A stretch of DNA of 57,205 nt, from the NCBI GenBank assembly GCA_030041375.1, contig JASHOA010000084.1, positions 1-57,205 on the forward strand, given 5' to 3'. The stretch is from Acetobacteraceae bacterium. Lineage in GTDB: Bacteria; Pseudomonadota; Alphaproteobacteria; Acetobacterales; Acetobacteraceae. The notes below the pieces were generated by a model. The model had not been told where the DNA came from and did no database searches. It worked only from the letters and a program-made list of their open reading frames with translations. Numbering within the stretch: the first letter of the stretch is position 1; each line of letters opens with the position of its first letter. This document shows positions 45,673 through 54,458 of this stretch, piece after piece. Both the position numbers and the translations under genes were made by a program.

Positions 45673-46110
45673 TTAATGCGTTGCGATGCTGCCGAGCGCG
45701 GCACGGCTGGCGGCGGGTACCGGCACCGGCCGCATGCTGGCACGATCGACATAGACATGCACGAAATGGCCGTCCGCCGCTGCGAAGTCCTCGTCATTGC
45801 GGAACACGGCGATCTCGTAGCGGACCGAGGTGGTGCCGACGCGCGCCACCCGCACGCCCACGGTGACACGATCCGGAAAGGCAACCGAAGCGTGGAAGCG
45901 GCAGGCGGTCTCGACGACGACGGTGATGATGTCTCCTCCGGTCGCGCCGATCAGCCCGTGCTCGATGAGAAAGAAGGTCACCGCGGTGTCGAAGTAGGAA
46001 TAATACTCGACATTGTTGACATGGCCGAAGGCGTCATTGTCCTTCCAGCGCGTGGTCACGGCCTGGAAGTAGCGGTAATCCGCCCGGCACGGCCGTTCAC
46101 GGCGGCTCAT
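45673..46110 (-). CDS. Acyl-CoA thioesterase (4HBT hotdog fold)
   Basis: A 145-residue single hotdog domain with the YbgC/4-hydroxybenzoyl-CoA-type motif TTRWKDNDAFGHVNNVEYYS; the Asp in DNDAFGHVNN is the catalytic residue in that group. It would hydrolyse a short or aromatic acyl-CoA. The start overlaps the end of the upstream gene by 4 bp (ATGA), so translation is coupled. Confidence 0.9.
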   Translation of the reverse strand: MSRRERPCRADYRYFQAVTTRWKDNDAFGHVNNVEYYSYFDTAVTFFLIEHGLIGATGGDIITVVVETACRFHASVAFPDRVTVGVRVARVGTTSVRYEIAVFRNDEDFAAADGHFVHVYVDRASMRPVPVPAASRAALGSIATH

Positions 46111-47390
46111 GCGGCGTATGCCGCTTCCATCCGCCGCCGATACCGATAGGTCTCATCGGCAGGATCGAGCACCACGTCATCCCAGGTGAGCATCCGCCCG
46201 GCCGCGACGGCACTTCTCAGCGCCGGCCCCGAGGCAAGTCCGATCGGCAGGCCGCCCGCGGCCAGGCTCGCCGCCGCGGGGACGAGCTTGCCCCAGACCA
46301 TGGCGCCGCCCTCGCCGTCGAGGCGGGAGCCGGCCGGAAGCGCCTTCTTGGCGACGGCAACGACATCGGCGCGGAAGCGCTCGGGGGTGCCGGTCGGCTC
46401 GCCGCGCAGCACGGCCGAGATGACGGAGATTCCGAGTTCGAGCCCGATCAGGTGGCTCGGGCGATAGAGCGCGCCCCGGGTGCCGGTGGGATCGGTCGCG
46501 ATGCCATATTCCTTGAAGCAGCGGGCGGTGTACGGGCCCGGCGCCTCGAACACGACATAGACACCCCAGCGCAGATCGCCGGCAACCGGCTCGCCGTTGC
46601 GATGGAGGCTCGAGACCACCTCCACCTGGCCCCGCGCGGCCCCGAGCACGGCGGCGAGTTCCGAGGCGGCGGCCGGCGGGAATTCAAGGCCGTCGGCCGG
46701 CGCGGCCAGGCCGGTCGCATTGGCGACGGCCGCCATCTCGATCGCCGACTTGGTGCCGTCGAGGAAGGAGTTGAACATCTTGGCGTTCATCCCCCCGGCG
46801 GCAGCCTGCTCGGGGCTCAGGCCGTAATGCTGCCAGACCGTCTCCGGCGTCGAGGCGTGATAGGCGGGGAGATATTTGGTGCCCTTGCCGGCCGCCAGCA
46901 CGCGGAAGCCCGAGGCGCGCGCCCAGTCCACCAGTTCGCAGATCAGGGCCGGCTGATCCCCGTAGGCGAGGGAATAGACAACGCCGGCGGCGGCCGCTTC
47001 GGCGGCCAGCAACGGGCCGGCCAGCGCGTCGGCCTCGACATTGACCATGACGACATGCTTGCCGGCCGCGATGGCAGCGCGGGCGTGGCGGATGCCGGCG
47101 GCAGGATGGCCGGTTGCCTCGACCACGATCTCGATTTCGGGCCGGGCGATCAGCGCCAGCGCATCTTCGGTGATCGGCGTAGCCGCAAGGCGTGCCTCGT
47201 CCCACCCCACGCTGCGGCAGGCCGCCCGCGCGCGGTCGGGCGAGAGATCGGCGATGCCGGCGACGGCAAGTCCCGGGGTGCTCGGCACCTGGGCCAGGAA
47301 CATCGAGCCGAATTTGCCGGCTCCGATCAGGCCGATGCGAATCGGGCCCGCGCTCTCGAGGCGCCGGGCCAGCAGGCGCGAAAGGTTCAT
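46107..47390 (-). CDS. SAF-domain oxidoreductase (homoserine-dehydrogenase-like, COG4091 type)
   Basis: A 427-residue protein. The N-terminal Rossmann domain has GLIGAGKFGSMF and VVEATGHPAAG; the middle resembles homoserine dehydrogenases (GTKYLPAYHASTPETVWQHY). The C-terminal part, from about 350, has the SAF fold (GLPIGLASGPALRSAVAAGR). This architecture is a predicted NAD(P)-dependent dehydrogenase, related to branched or apionate-like sugar-acid pathways in some bacteria. The substrate here is unknown. It begins 17 bp after the YgjP-like gene and is translationally coupled to the thioesterase. Confidence 0.85.
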   Translation of the reverse strand: MNLSRLLARRLESAGPIRIGLIGAGKFGSMFLAQVPSTPGLAVAGIADLSPDRARAACRSVGWDEARLAATPITEDALALIARPEIEIVVEATGHPAAGIRHARAAIAAGKHVVMVNVEADALAGPLLAAEAAAAGVVYSLAYGDQPALICELVDWARASGFRVLAAGKGTKYLPAYHASTPETVWQHYGLSPEQAAAGGMNAKMFNSFLDGTKSAIEMAAVANATGLAAPADGLEFPPAAASELAAVLGAARGQVEVVSSLHRNGEPVAGDLRWGVYVVFEAPGPYTARCFKEYGIATDPTGTRGALYRPSHLIGLELGISVISAVLRGEPTGTPERFRADVVAVAKKALPAGSRLDGEGGAMVWGKLVPAAASLAAGGLPIGLASGPALRSAVAAGRMLTWDDVVLDPADETYRYRRRMEAAYAA

Positions 47391-47407
47391 CGCGCCATTT
47401 TACAGAC

Positions 47408-48109
47408 TTATCCGATGCGGACGAGGCGGGTGCCCTGGTCACGCAGCCAGGTGATCGCGGCGTCGGTGTGCGGGGTCAGCTCGCGGACCAGCGCCCAGAA
47501 GCGCGGGCCGTGGTTCATGTGGCGGAGATGCGCGACCTCGTGCGCCGCCACGTAGTCCTGCACGAAGGGCGGCGCCATCACGAGGCGCCACGAGAAGGCA
47601 AGCGAGCCGTCGGCGCCGCAGCTTCCCCAGCGGCTCCGCGTGTCGCGCACCCGGACGCGGCGGGGCCGAAGGCCAAGGCGGTACGCCTTTTCCGTGGCCA
47701 GCAGGGCAAGCCGGCGCTGCGCTTCGCTGCGCAGCAGGTCCCGCACGCGGCGGGGCAGGAACTCGGGCTTGCCGGAGACGCAGATCAAGCCGGGCGCCAG
47801 CCAGGCACCGCGGCGGGTTTCCGGAAAATGACAGATGCGATGATCGACGCCGCCGAGCGGCACGACCGCCCCGCTCGCGAAGCGGATCGCGCCGGGCAAG
47901 GCGGCGAGGTTGGCGGTCACCCAGCTCGCGTGCTGGGTCAGGAGCGCGAGCCCGGCGCGGCGGCTGGCGCGGAGCGGCAGAGTGACGACAACCAGGCCGG
48001 CCTTCGGCTCGATGCGGAGGCTGACCCGCCGGGCGCGCTTGCTGCGCCGCCAGAGGACGCGGGTATCGCTGCCGGCAAGCGGGAGGATTTCGGGGGAGCA
48101 GGGATCCAT
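47408..48109 (-). CDS. YgjP-like metallopeptidase domain protein (DUF45)
   Basis: A 233-residue protein with a zincin motif HEVAHLRHMNHG (HExxH plus a downstream His) and the family-specific RVRDTRSRWGSCGADG segment just before it. Proteins of this kind are predicted cytosolic or DNA/RNA-associated metallopeptidases. ATG 48109 is chosen because upstream in-frame sequence lacks homology and overlaps the phaC promoter. It is divergent from phaC (112 bp). Confidence 0.87.
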   Translation of the reverse strand: MDPCSPEILPLAGSDTRVLWRRSKRARRVSLRIEPKAGLVVVTLPLRASRRAGLALLTQHASWVTANLAALPGAIRFASGAVVPLGGVDHRICHFPETRRGAWLAPGLICVSGKPEFLPRRVRDLLRSEAQRRLALLATEKAYRLGLRPRRVRVRDTRSRWGSCGADGSLAFSWRLVMAPPFVQDYVAAHEVAHLRHMNHGPRFWALVRELTPHTDAAITWLRDQGTRLVRIG

Positions 48110-48221
48110 CGCGCCGGACCATGGCGAAATTGCTCCGCGTCGCGCAACCCGAACCTGACGCTTGCCAGTTGCGCTGCCCATATCCGGGAGCAGCGCTGTC
48201 GCGCGGCAGGAGGGCCAGGCC

Positions 48222-49976
48222 ATGGACGACGTCACCGGAATCCGAAGTCTTGGGCCACTGCCGGACGCCGCAGCCGGTGAAACGGGCGAGCCGCCCCAGG
48301 CGACTGAGGTCGATCGGCTTCTGCACGCCGCCCAGGCGCGGTTGACCGGCGGCATTGCACCGCTGGCCATCGCCGGCCCGTTTCTGGAGTGGATGCTGCT
48401 CCTGGCCAATCAGCCGGCGTTCCGCTTCGAACTGCTCGAGAGGGCATGGCGCGAGTGGTTCGCTCTGATAACTTCCGACACCGAGCACGCCGTGGTTCCG
48501 GCGCGCTCGGATCATCGGTTCGGGCATCCGGGCTGGCAGATGGAGCCGTTCCGCAGCTTCCAGCAGGCATTCCTGCGCGCCGAGCGATGGTGGGCGGAGG
48601 CGGCGAGTGGCGTCCGCGGGCTCGGCCAGGCGCAAGAGCGGATCGTCGCCTTCGTGCTGCGCCAGGCGATGGACACGATCTCGCCATCCAACGTGCCGGG
48701 CCTCAATCCGGAGGTGATCGAACGGACGGCGGAGACCGGCGGCCGGAATCTCCTCTCCGGGCTCGGCAACGCAATGGCCGATGCGAGCGAGCTTTTTTCC
48801 GGGCGCATCAGGCTGCCGGTCGAGGTCGGCAAGGACGTGGCGGTGACGCCCGGGCGGGTGGTGCTGAAGAACCGCCTGATGGAGCTGATCCAGTATGCGC
48901 CGGCGACAGCGAAGGTCAGGCCGGAGCCGGTGCTGATCGTGCCGGCCTGGATCATGAAATACTACATCCTCGACCTTTCGAGAACGAACTCGCTGATCGG
49001 ATACCTGGTCGCGCAGGGCTACACGGTATTCTGCATTTCCTGGCACAATCCGGGCGCCGAAGACCGGGATCTCAGCCTCGACGATTATCGCCGGGACGGC
49101 GTGATGGCCGCGCTCGAGGCGGCCATTGCGATCACGCGCGCCCCATCCGTGCACGCCGTCGGTTACTGCCTGGGCGGGACGCTCCTGGCCGTCGCCGCCG
49201 CAGCCATGGCGCGCGCCGGGGATGAACGGCTCAAGACGGTGACATTGTTCGCCGCGCAGACCGATTTCAGCGAAGCGGGCGAGCTGCAGCTCTTCATTAC
49301 GGAGGCGCAGCTAGCCTTCCTCGAAGATCTGATGTGGCAGCAGGGCTACCTGGACAGCCGGCAGATGGCGGGGGCGTTCCAGATGTTGCGCGCGAACGAT
49401 CTCGTCTGGTCGCGCATGATCAAGAGCTATCTGCTCGGCGAGCGCGAGCATCCGAATGATTTGATGGCGTGGAACGCGGATGCGACGCGGATGCCGTACC
49501 GGATGCATGCGGAATATCTCAGGCGGTTCTTCCTGAAGAACGAGCTGGCAGAAGGACGCTTCCCGGTCGATGGGGCGCCGATTGCGGTCGGCGATATCCG
49601 GGTGCCGTTCTTCGTCGTTGGCACGGAGACCGATCACGTCGCGCCGTGGCGCTCGGTGCACAAGATCCATCTGCTGAACGATGGCGAGGTGACGTTCGTG
49701 CTGACCTCGGGCGGGCATAATGCGGGCGTCGTGAGCGAACCCGGACATCCCCACCGCCACTACCGGCTGCACAGGCGGATGCACGGCGAACGATATATGG
49801 GGCCGGAGGAGTGGGAGATGCTGGCCGAGCAGCACGAGGGTTCGTGGTGGCCCGCCTGGGTGGCCTGGCTTGACGAGCGGTCGGGTGAGCCGGCGGCGCC
49901 GCCTCCGCTCGGCAGCGCGGCAGCGGGATTCGCGCCCGGCGAGCCGGCCCCCGGACGTTATGTGCATGAGCTGTGA
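48222..49976 (+). CDS. phaC: Polyhydroxyalkanoate synthase, class I/II
   Basis: A 584-residue PHA synthase polymerising 3-hydroxyacyl-CoA into storage granules. The lipase-like box is GYCLGG with catalytic C316, and the triad is completed by D471 (GTETDHVAPW) and H499 (SGGHNAGVV). VPAWIMKYYILDLS and WHNPG are typical of class I/II enzymes. ATG 48222 follows GGCAGGAGGG; an upstream in-frame start is less favoured. A phasin-like gene lies 290 bp downstream, supporting granule formation. No phaA/phaB or depolymerase is nearby. Confidence 0.95.
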   Translation: MDDVTGIRSLGPLPDAAAGETGEPPQATEVDRLLHAAQARLTGGIAPLAIAGPFLEWMLLLANQPAFRFELLERAWREWFALITSDTEHAVVPARSDHRFGHPGWQMEPFRSFQQAFLRAERWWAEAASGVRGLGQAQERIVAFVLRQAMDTISPSNVPGLNPEVIERTAETGGRNLLSGLGNAMADASELFSGRIRLPVEVGKDVAVTPGRVVLKNRLMELIQYAPATAKVRPEPVLIVPAWIMKYYILDLSRTNSLIGYLVAQGYTVFCISWHNPGAEDRDLSLDDYRRDGVMAALEAAIAITRAPSVHAVGYCLGGTLLAVAAAAMARAGDERLKTVTLFAAQTDFSEAGELQLFITEAQLAFLEDLMWQQGYLDSRQMAGAFQMLRANDLVWSRMIKSYLLGEREHPNDLMAWNADATRMPYRMHAEYLRRFFLKNELAEGRFPVDGAPIAVGDIRVPFFVVGTETDHVAPWRSVHKIHLLNDGEVTFVLTSGGHNAGVVSEPGHPHRHYRLHRRMHGERYMGPEEWEMLAEQHEGSWWPAWVAWLDERSGEPAAPPPLGSAAAGFAPGEPAPGRYVHEL

Positions 49977-50266
49977 GGAGAAAAGCCCTTACCGCAAGCG
50001 CTGCGGACGATCTGGGCATGTACTGACGATCTCGTAACGCAATCCGGATGGCTGACAGCACTTCGCGCGGCATTCTAGGGGCATGCAGAGGCTCCTTGAG
50101 AAAGCGCGTGAAAATGACAGCGCGAATCGAAAATTTCATGAACAGCAGAAGTGAATTGGCTGTTGGATCAGCAGTTGATGAATGCTAATCAAGGGTACGT
50201 CGATGCGGCTGTCCTGTCGTCCGATCCGGCCGCGGATGTTTCTTCTGCAAAAGGAGGAGGGATTCG
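49977..50266. other. Intergenic region between phaC and the phasin-like gene
   Basis: No gene is seen in these 290 bp. A weak promoter candidate for the phasin gene is TTGGAT (50163-50168), a 17-bp spacer and TAATCA (50186-50191), in a clearly more AT-rich stretch. The independent promoter would fit the high expression usual for phasins. Confidence 0.4.
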
Positions 50267-50641
50267 ATGGAGAAGCAGTCCTCTCTTGCAAGCAGTGATT
50301 GGCCAACGCTGGCAGCGGGCCAGGAGGAGCGTTGGCGCGTGTTGGGCGAGGCCAATGTGCGGCTGATGCGCGGGATGCTTTCGGTCTGGCAGCACGAACT
50401 GGAACTCGGACAGGAGCTGGTGGCCGAGAACCTGGCCGAGCCGCATGCGATCGCGGAGTTCTTTTCCGGCAAAGCGGACGCCGGTACGCAATGGTCGGCG
50501 GCACAGCGGCGTTTCGAGAAGGCCGTTACCCGGATGCGCCGGATCAACGACGAGTTCTACGAGTGCCTGTTCGAAGTGGCGGCGATGGCGAGCGGCAACG
50601 GGGCGAACGCCCAGAAGGAGCCTGCAGCCCTTAGTCACTAG
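50267..50641 (+). CDS. Phasin-like protein
   Basis: A 124-residue, highly helical protein without signal peptide or cysteines. Its helical pattern (RWRVLGEANVRLMRGMLSVW, then ELELGQELVAENLAEPHA) and its place after phaC suggest a phasin coating PHA granules; direct family motifs are weak. A near-perfect AAAGGAGGAGGG ribosome site precedes ATG 50267. The stop TAG is formed inside the left CTAG of repeat copy G. Confidence 0.72.
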   Translation: MEKQSSLASSDWPTLAAGQEERWRVLGEANVRLMRGMLSVWQHELELGQELVAENLAEPHAIAEFFSGKADAGTQWSAAQRRFEKAVTRMRRINDEFYECLFEVAAMASGNGANAQKEPAALSH

Positions 50642-50744
50642 CCCGCGATCGCCCGAGGCGGGATCGTCGGAGGGCGTGAATCGCGGGCTCGGATGGAGCG
50701 CGAGACCCGTGTCGGGCTGCACAGTCAGCCCGACACGGGTCTAG
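50638..50744 (+). repeat. Twin-hairpin repeat, copy G
   Basis: A full 107-bp copy with CTAG at both ends and a perfect 17-bp hairpin 2. The linker GGATGGAGCGCG differs from other copies. It fills the whole gap between two convergent genes; the left CTAG gives the phasin TAG and the right CTAG gives the TAG of the HugZ-like gene on the other strand. Confidence 0.97.
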
Positions 50745-51472
50745 CCCGGGGATTGACGCACGGCGCGTGCCAAGCGGACCAGTTCGGCGCGTACCGCGCC
50801 GGGACTTTGCACCGGCTTGGTGAAATCGATCCTGAGCAGGCCCTCGCCGCGCGCGAGATCGAAGCCGTCCGTATCGAGCGCCACGATGCGCCAGCCGCTC
50901 CCGCTGCCGCCGGCGCCGGCGGCGATCGCGTCCATGGCGGCGGCGTGGTCGGTATTGCAATGGGCAAGGATGGCCGGCTCGGCCGTCGCGAGTTGGCCGG
51001 CGACGGCCGGGTCAGGTACGAGCACCGCCGGGTCGAGCTGCGCCGCGGCGGCGAAGCCGGCAACCGCGTGCACGCCTTCGATCGAAATCCGCCAGAGGGA
51101 GAAATCCGTGAGCCCGGAGTACGAGGCGGCATAGGGGTTCAGGGCGTGCCAGCGCGCCAGGAGAGCGGCATCCTCGCTCTCTCTCGCCGTGCCGATCACG
51201 GTGACCCGCGGCGCGGTTTGCGGATTGGAGCCGGCCGGCGACCCGGCGAGGAGCAGGGAGCAGCGGGGATCGCGGGCGAGGTTGCGGCTGTGCCGGGCGA
51301 GCGCGGACAGCCACAGCAGGGGTGCGAGGTCGGGCGCCGCGGCGGCGGTGACCAGGCTCGCGAACGGCGTCGACGGGGTGCTTCCGTGCGCCGGCAGGCT
51401 CGTCGCGAGCACGCCCGAGCGGGTGCGCCGGATGAGGCGGCGCGCCGTTTCGGCAAGCGCGGGCGGTGCCAT
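50741..51472 (-). CDS. HugZ-like FMN/haem split-barrel protein with DUF2470
   Basis: A 243-residue protein. The first 150 residues are a pyridoxamine-phosphate-oxidase-like barrel ([20 protein letters not shown]). The last 90 are a DUF2470 domain ([13 protein letters not shown], then [18 protein letters not shown]). This arrangement occurs in HugZ haem-degrading proteins and in chloroplast glutamyl-tRNA-reductase-binding proteins, so a haem-related role is plausible. The ATG at 51472 is the family-typical start. It is divergent from chvI (82 bp), and its stop codon lies in repeat copy G. Confidence 0.85.
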   Translation of the reverse strand: MAPPALAETARRLIRRTRSGVLATSLPAHGSTPSTPFASLVTAAAAPDLAPLLWLSALARHSRNLARDPRCSLLLAGSPAGSNPQTAPRVTVIGTARESEDAALLARWHALNPYAASYSGLTDFSLWRISIEGVHAVAGFAAAAQLDPAVLVPDPAVAGQLATAEPAILAHCNTDHAAAMDAIAAGAGGSGSGWRIVALDTDGFDLARGEGLLRIDFTKPVQSPGAVRAELVRLARAVRQSPG

Positions 51473-51554
51473 CGTTCGGTTTCCCTCCGGGCCAGCTTGC
51501 GCCACAATAGCGGCCGAGGCTGCTGTCCCGAAGGAGCGGAGGAGGGACACTCCC

Positions 51555-52256
51555 ATGAAGCACACGATTGCCCTGGTCGATGACGATCGGAATATCCTGA
51601 CCAGTGTCTCGATGACGCTCGAGCAGGAGGGCTTCCAGGTCCGCACCTACACGGACGGGGAGAGCGCACTGCAGGGAATCAGCGCGCGGCCGGTCGATCT
51701 CGCGGTGCTCGATATCAAGATGCCGCGCATGGACGGCATGGAGCTCCTGCAGCGGCTTCGCGCCCGCACCAGCCTGCCGGTGATCTTTCTCACCAGCAAG
51801 GATGAGGAAGTGGACGAACTGATGGGGCTGCGCCTCGGGGCGGACGACTATATTCGCAAGCCCTTCAGCCAGCGCCTGCTGATCGAGCGGATCAGGGCGC
51901 TTCTCAGGCGCAACGAGGCCGGGCGGGCCGAGGGGTCGGGCGGCACTGCGTCCGGGGTGATGGTGCGCGGGGAGCTGACACTCGACGAGAACAAGCATCG
52001 CTGCCTGTGGAAGGGCGAGGATATCCAGCTTACGGTGACGGAGTTCCTGCTGGTGAAGGCGCTGGCGGCGCGACCAGGCCTCGTCAAGTCCCGCGACCAG
52101 CTCATCGACGCCGCGTACGGCGAGAACATCTACGTGGACGACCGCACGATCGACAGTCACGTCAAGCGAATTCGCAAGAAGTTCCGAGGCAGCGACGAGC
52201 AGTTCAACCAGATCGAGACACTTTACGGCATCGGCTACCGTTACAAGGAAGCCTGA
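51555..52256 (+). CDS. chvI: Response regulator ChvI
   Basis: A 233-residue OmpR-class regulator. Receiver residues are D10/D11, phospho-acceptor D53 ([10 protein letters not shown]), T80 and K102 (RKPFSQ). The winged-helix domain follows, with [15 protein letters not shown] and the recognition helix [15 protein letters not shown]. The segment [11 protein letters not shown]-like (here [19 protein letters not shown]) is distinctive for ChvI among OmpR proteins. With ChvG it controls envelope and acid-stress genes in alphaproteobacteria. The ATG follows GGAGGGAC. Confidence 0.95.
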   Translation: MKHTIALVDDDRNILTSVSMTLEQEGFQVRTYTDGESALQGISARPVDLAVLDIKMPRMDGMELLQRLRARTSLPVIFLTSKDEEVDELMGLRLGADDYIRKPFSQRLLIERIRALLRRNEAGRAEGSGGTASGVMVRGELTLDENKHRCLWKGEDIQLTVTEFLLVKALAARPGLVKSRDQLIDAAYGENIYVDDRTIDSHVKRIRKKFRGSDEQFNQIETLYGIGYRYKEA

Positions 52257-52302
52257 GCCGGCGGAGCGCGCGCGGCCTGCGGCGGTTGCCGACCGCGGGG
52301 CT

Positions 52303-54132
52303 GTGGACGTCCGGGAGGCGGAGCGCCGGCACCGCCGGTGGGCAGTCTCGCCGCTGCTCCGCCACATCCTGGTCGTCAACGTGGTGCCGCTGGTCCTGCT
52401 CGTGGCGGCCCTGCTCTACCTCGACCAGTATCAAAGCGGGCTGCTGCAGGCGGAGGTGCAGGCGCTGCGCCAGCAGGCCAGCATCTTTGCCGGTGCGCTC
52501 GAGGAGAGCGCGGTCAAGGTAGAGACGCCCAACCAGCCGCAACTGGTGGCGAGCTTGGCGCGGCCGCTCCTGCAGCGCCTCACGGCGCCGACCCCGAATG
52601 CGGATGCGCGCCTTTATACGCCGGATGGCGAGCTGATGGCCGACAGCCGGGTGGAGGTGGGTCCGGGCGGGGCGATCGTCACCGTGCCCCTGCCGCCGCC
52701 GGTTTCGCAGGCTCCGCTCCTGGCGGCGGTGGGCTGGCTCTATGACCGGGTGCAGGAACTGCTCCCGCTTTCGGCATCGGCACCGGTGGTGGAGGAAGGG
52801 GCGGACGAAGCGGGGCTCGATTGGGCGCCCAATCTCCAGGCCGCGCAGGCGCTGATCGCCGAGGCGGGGAAAGGCGAGGTCCCGCCCTATATCCGGCGCA
52901 CCCCTGATCGCCGCCTCCTCGTCACCGTGGCCGAGCCGGTGATACTGAGCCAGCACCTGATCGGGATCGTGCTCTTGACGCGCGAGGCGGACCAGGTGGT
53001 CCGTTCGCTGTTCGCGGTCAGGATGTCCATCGTCGGCCTCTTTTCACTGGCCCTGGCGCTGACCGTGATCATGTCGATGTATCTTTCGCGCACGATCGCC
53101 CGTCCGATCCTGAGGTTGGCGCTGGCGGCGGAGCGGATGCGGGAGGGACGCGGGCGCACCGGGGCGGTGCCGGAGGAGCTGAGAGCCCGCCGCGACGAGA
53201 TCGGGGTGCTGGCGGAAGCGGTCGCGGAATCGGCGGCGGCGCTGTGGGCGCGGCTCGATGCGATCGAGCGCTTCGCGGCGGACGTAGCGCACGAGATCAA
53301 GAATCCCCTGTCCTCGATCCGCAGCGCCATCGAAACCATGCCGCGCATCTCCGACCGCGAGCAGCAGCGCCGTCTGTTCTATATCGTGGCGGACGACGTG
53401 GCGCGGCTGGATCGGCTGATCAGCGACATTTCCGAGGCCTCGCGGCTCGATGCGGAGCTGTCGCGGATCAGCATGGAACCCGTGGACGTGGCGCCAATCC
53501 TGGCCGCACTTGCCGAGCTGCACGAGACGACGCGACGCGAGAATGCGCCGCACGTGGTGCTGGAAGCGCCGGCGAGCGGGCTGGTGGTGGAAGGGGTGGA
53601 AGGGCGGCTCGTGCAGGTGTTGCGCAACCTGATCGGCAATGCCGTCTCGTTCAGCCCGGCGAGGGGGACAATCCGTCTCCGCGGGCGGGTCACGGGAAGC
53701 TTCGTGGAGATTGCGATCGAAGACGAAGGTCCGGGGATTCCGGAGGCGAAGCTCGAGCATATCTTCGACCGCTTCTATTCCGAGCGGCCGGAAGGAGAGC
53801 AATTCGGCCAGCATTCGGGCCTCGGGCTTTCGATCAGCCGGCAGATCGTGGAAACGCTCAAGGGGCGGATCGCCGCGGAAAACCGCCGCGACGCGACGGG
53901 CAAGATCGTCGGGGCGCGGTTCGTGGTGCGGCTGCCACGTGCCGGGGCGGCCATGCGAACCACGGCGCGGAGGAGGAAGGCTGATGAACGAGGCGAAGGC
54001 GGAACTCGGGCGGAAGATCCTCAGGATCAAACGCGAGAAGGGGCTGAAGTGGGACGAGATCGCGAAGAGGTTGGGGGCGAGCCCCGTGTTCGCCTGCGCC
54101 GCCTGCCTCGGGCAGATGTCGATGACGGATGA
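52303..54132 (+). CDS. chvG: Sensor histidine kinase ChvG
   Basis: A membrane kinase of up to 609 residues. Two helices (about 20-40 and 240-265) bound a periplasmic sensor domain; HAMP, a dimerisation helix with phospho-acceptor H330 (ADVAHEIKNPLSS) and an ATPase domain (N-box NLIGNAVSFSP, EDEGPGIP, GLGLSISRQ) follow. It starts at GTG 52303, 46 bp after chvI. After the expected end (GARFVVRLPR) the frame continues 60 more codons, the last 149 nt inside cynS in another frame. A neighbouring frame has TGA overlapping the cynS ATG (TGATG), so a frameshift may have removed the native stop. Confidence 0.9.
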   Translation: MDVREAERRHRRWAVSPLLRHILVVNVVPLVLLVAALLYLDQYQSGLLQAEVQALRQQASIFAGALEESAVKVETPNQPQLVASLARPLLQRLTAPTPNADARLYTPDGELMADSRVEVGPGGAIVTVPLPPPVSQAPLLAAVGWLYDRVQELLPLSASAPVVEEGADEAGLDWAPNLQAAQALIAEAGKGEVPPYIRRTPDRRLLVTVAEPVILSQHLIGIVLLTREADQVVRSLFAVRMSIVGLFSLALALTVIMSMYLSRTIARPILRLALAAERMREGRGRTGAVPEELRARRDEIGVLAEAVAESAAALWARLDAIERFAADVAHEIKNPLSSIRSAIETMPRISDREQQRRLFYIVADDVARLDRLISDISEASRLDAELSRISMEPVDVAPILAALAELHETTRRENAPHVVLEAPASGLVVEGVEGRLVQVLRNLIGNAVSFSPARGTIRLRGRVTGSFVEIAIEDEGPGIPEAKLEHIFDRFYSERPEGEQFGQHSGLGLSISRQIVETLKGRIAAENRRDATGKIVGARFVVRLPRAGAAMRTTARRRKADERGEGGTRAEDPQDQTREGAEVGRDREEVGGEPRVRLRRLPRADVDDG

Positions 54133-54433
54133 GATGGCAGGCCGCGCGGCGGCGCTGCTCGATCTGTCGGCAGAGGAGAAAGCGGTCCTGGCCGAGATCC
54201 CGTATCGCGGCTCGCTGCCGGGCGTGGTGCCGACGGATCCGCTGATCTATCGCTTCTACGAGGTGCTGATGGTGTACGGCACGACATGGAAGGAGCTGAT
54301 TCAGGAGGAGTTCGGCGACGGCATCATGAGCGCGATCGATTTCGAGATGGCGGTCGAACGCCAGCCCGACCAGAAGGGCGATCGGGTGAAAATCACCATG
54401 AGCGGCAAGTTCCTGCCGTCCAGGCGGGCATAA
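53984..54433 (+). CDS. cynS: Cyanate hydratase (cyanase)
   Basis: A 149-residue cyanase that converts cyanate and bicarbonate to ammonia and CO2. The catalytic residues R90 (IYRFYE), E93 and S116 (GIMSAI) correspond to R96, E99 and S122 of the E. coli enzyme. The N-terminal helical domain and C-terminal dimerisation domain are complete (typical length 147-156). It overlaps the end of the chvG frame and is followed after 25 bp by the acyl-CoA synthetase gene. No cynT carbonic anhydrase or cyanate transporter is adjacent. Confidence 0.95.
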   Translation: MNEAKAELGRKILRIKREKGLKWDEIAKRLGASPVFACAACLGQMSMTDEMAGRAAALLDLSAEEKAVLAEIPYRGSLPGVVPTDPLIYRFYEVLMVYGTTWKELIQEEFGDGIMSAIDFEMAVERQPDQKGDRVKITMSGKFLPSRRA

Positions 54434-54458
54434 AGGGGCCGGGCAGCGGAGGCGGCAG

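Noticed and set aside
50151-50366. Small plus-strand frame between phaC and the phasin gene
   Set aside because: It overlaps the phasin start in another frame, lacks a ribosome site and has no recognisable pattern.
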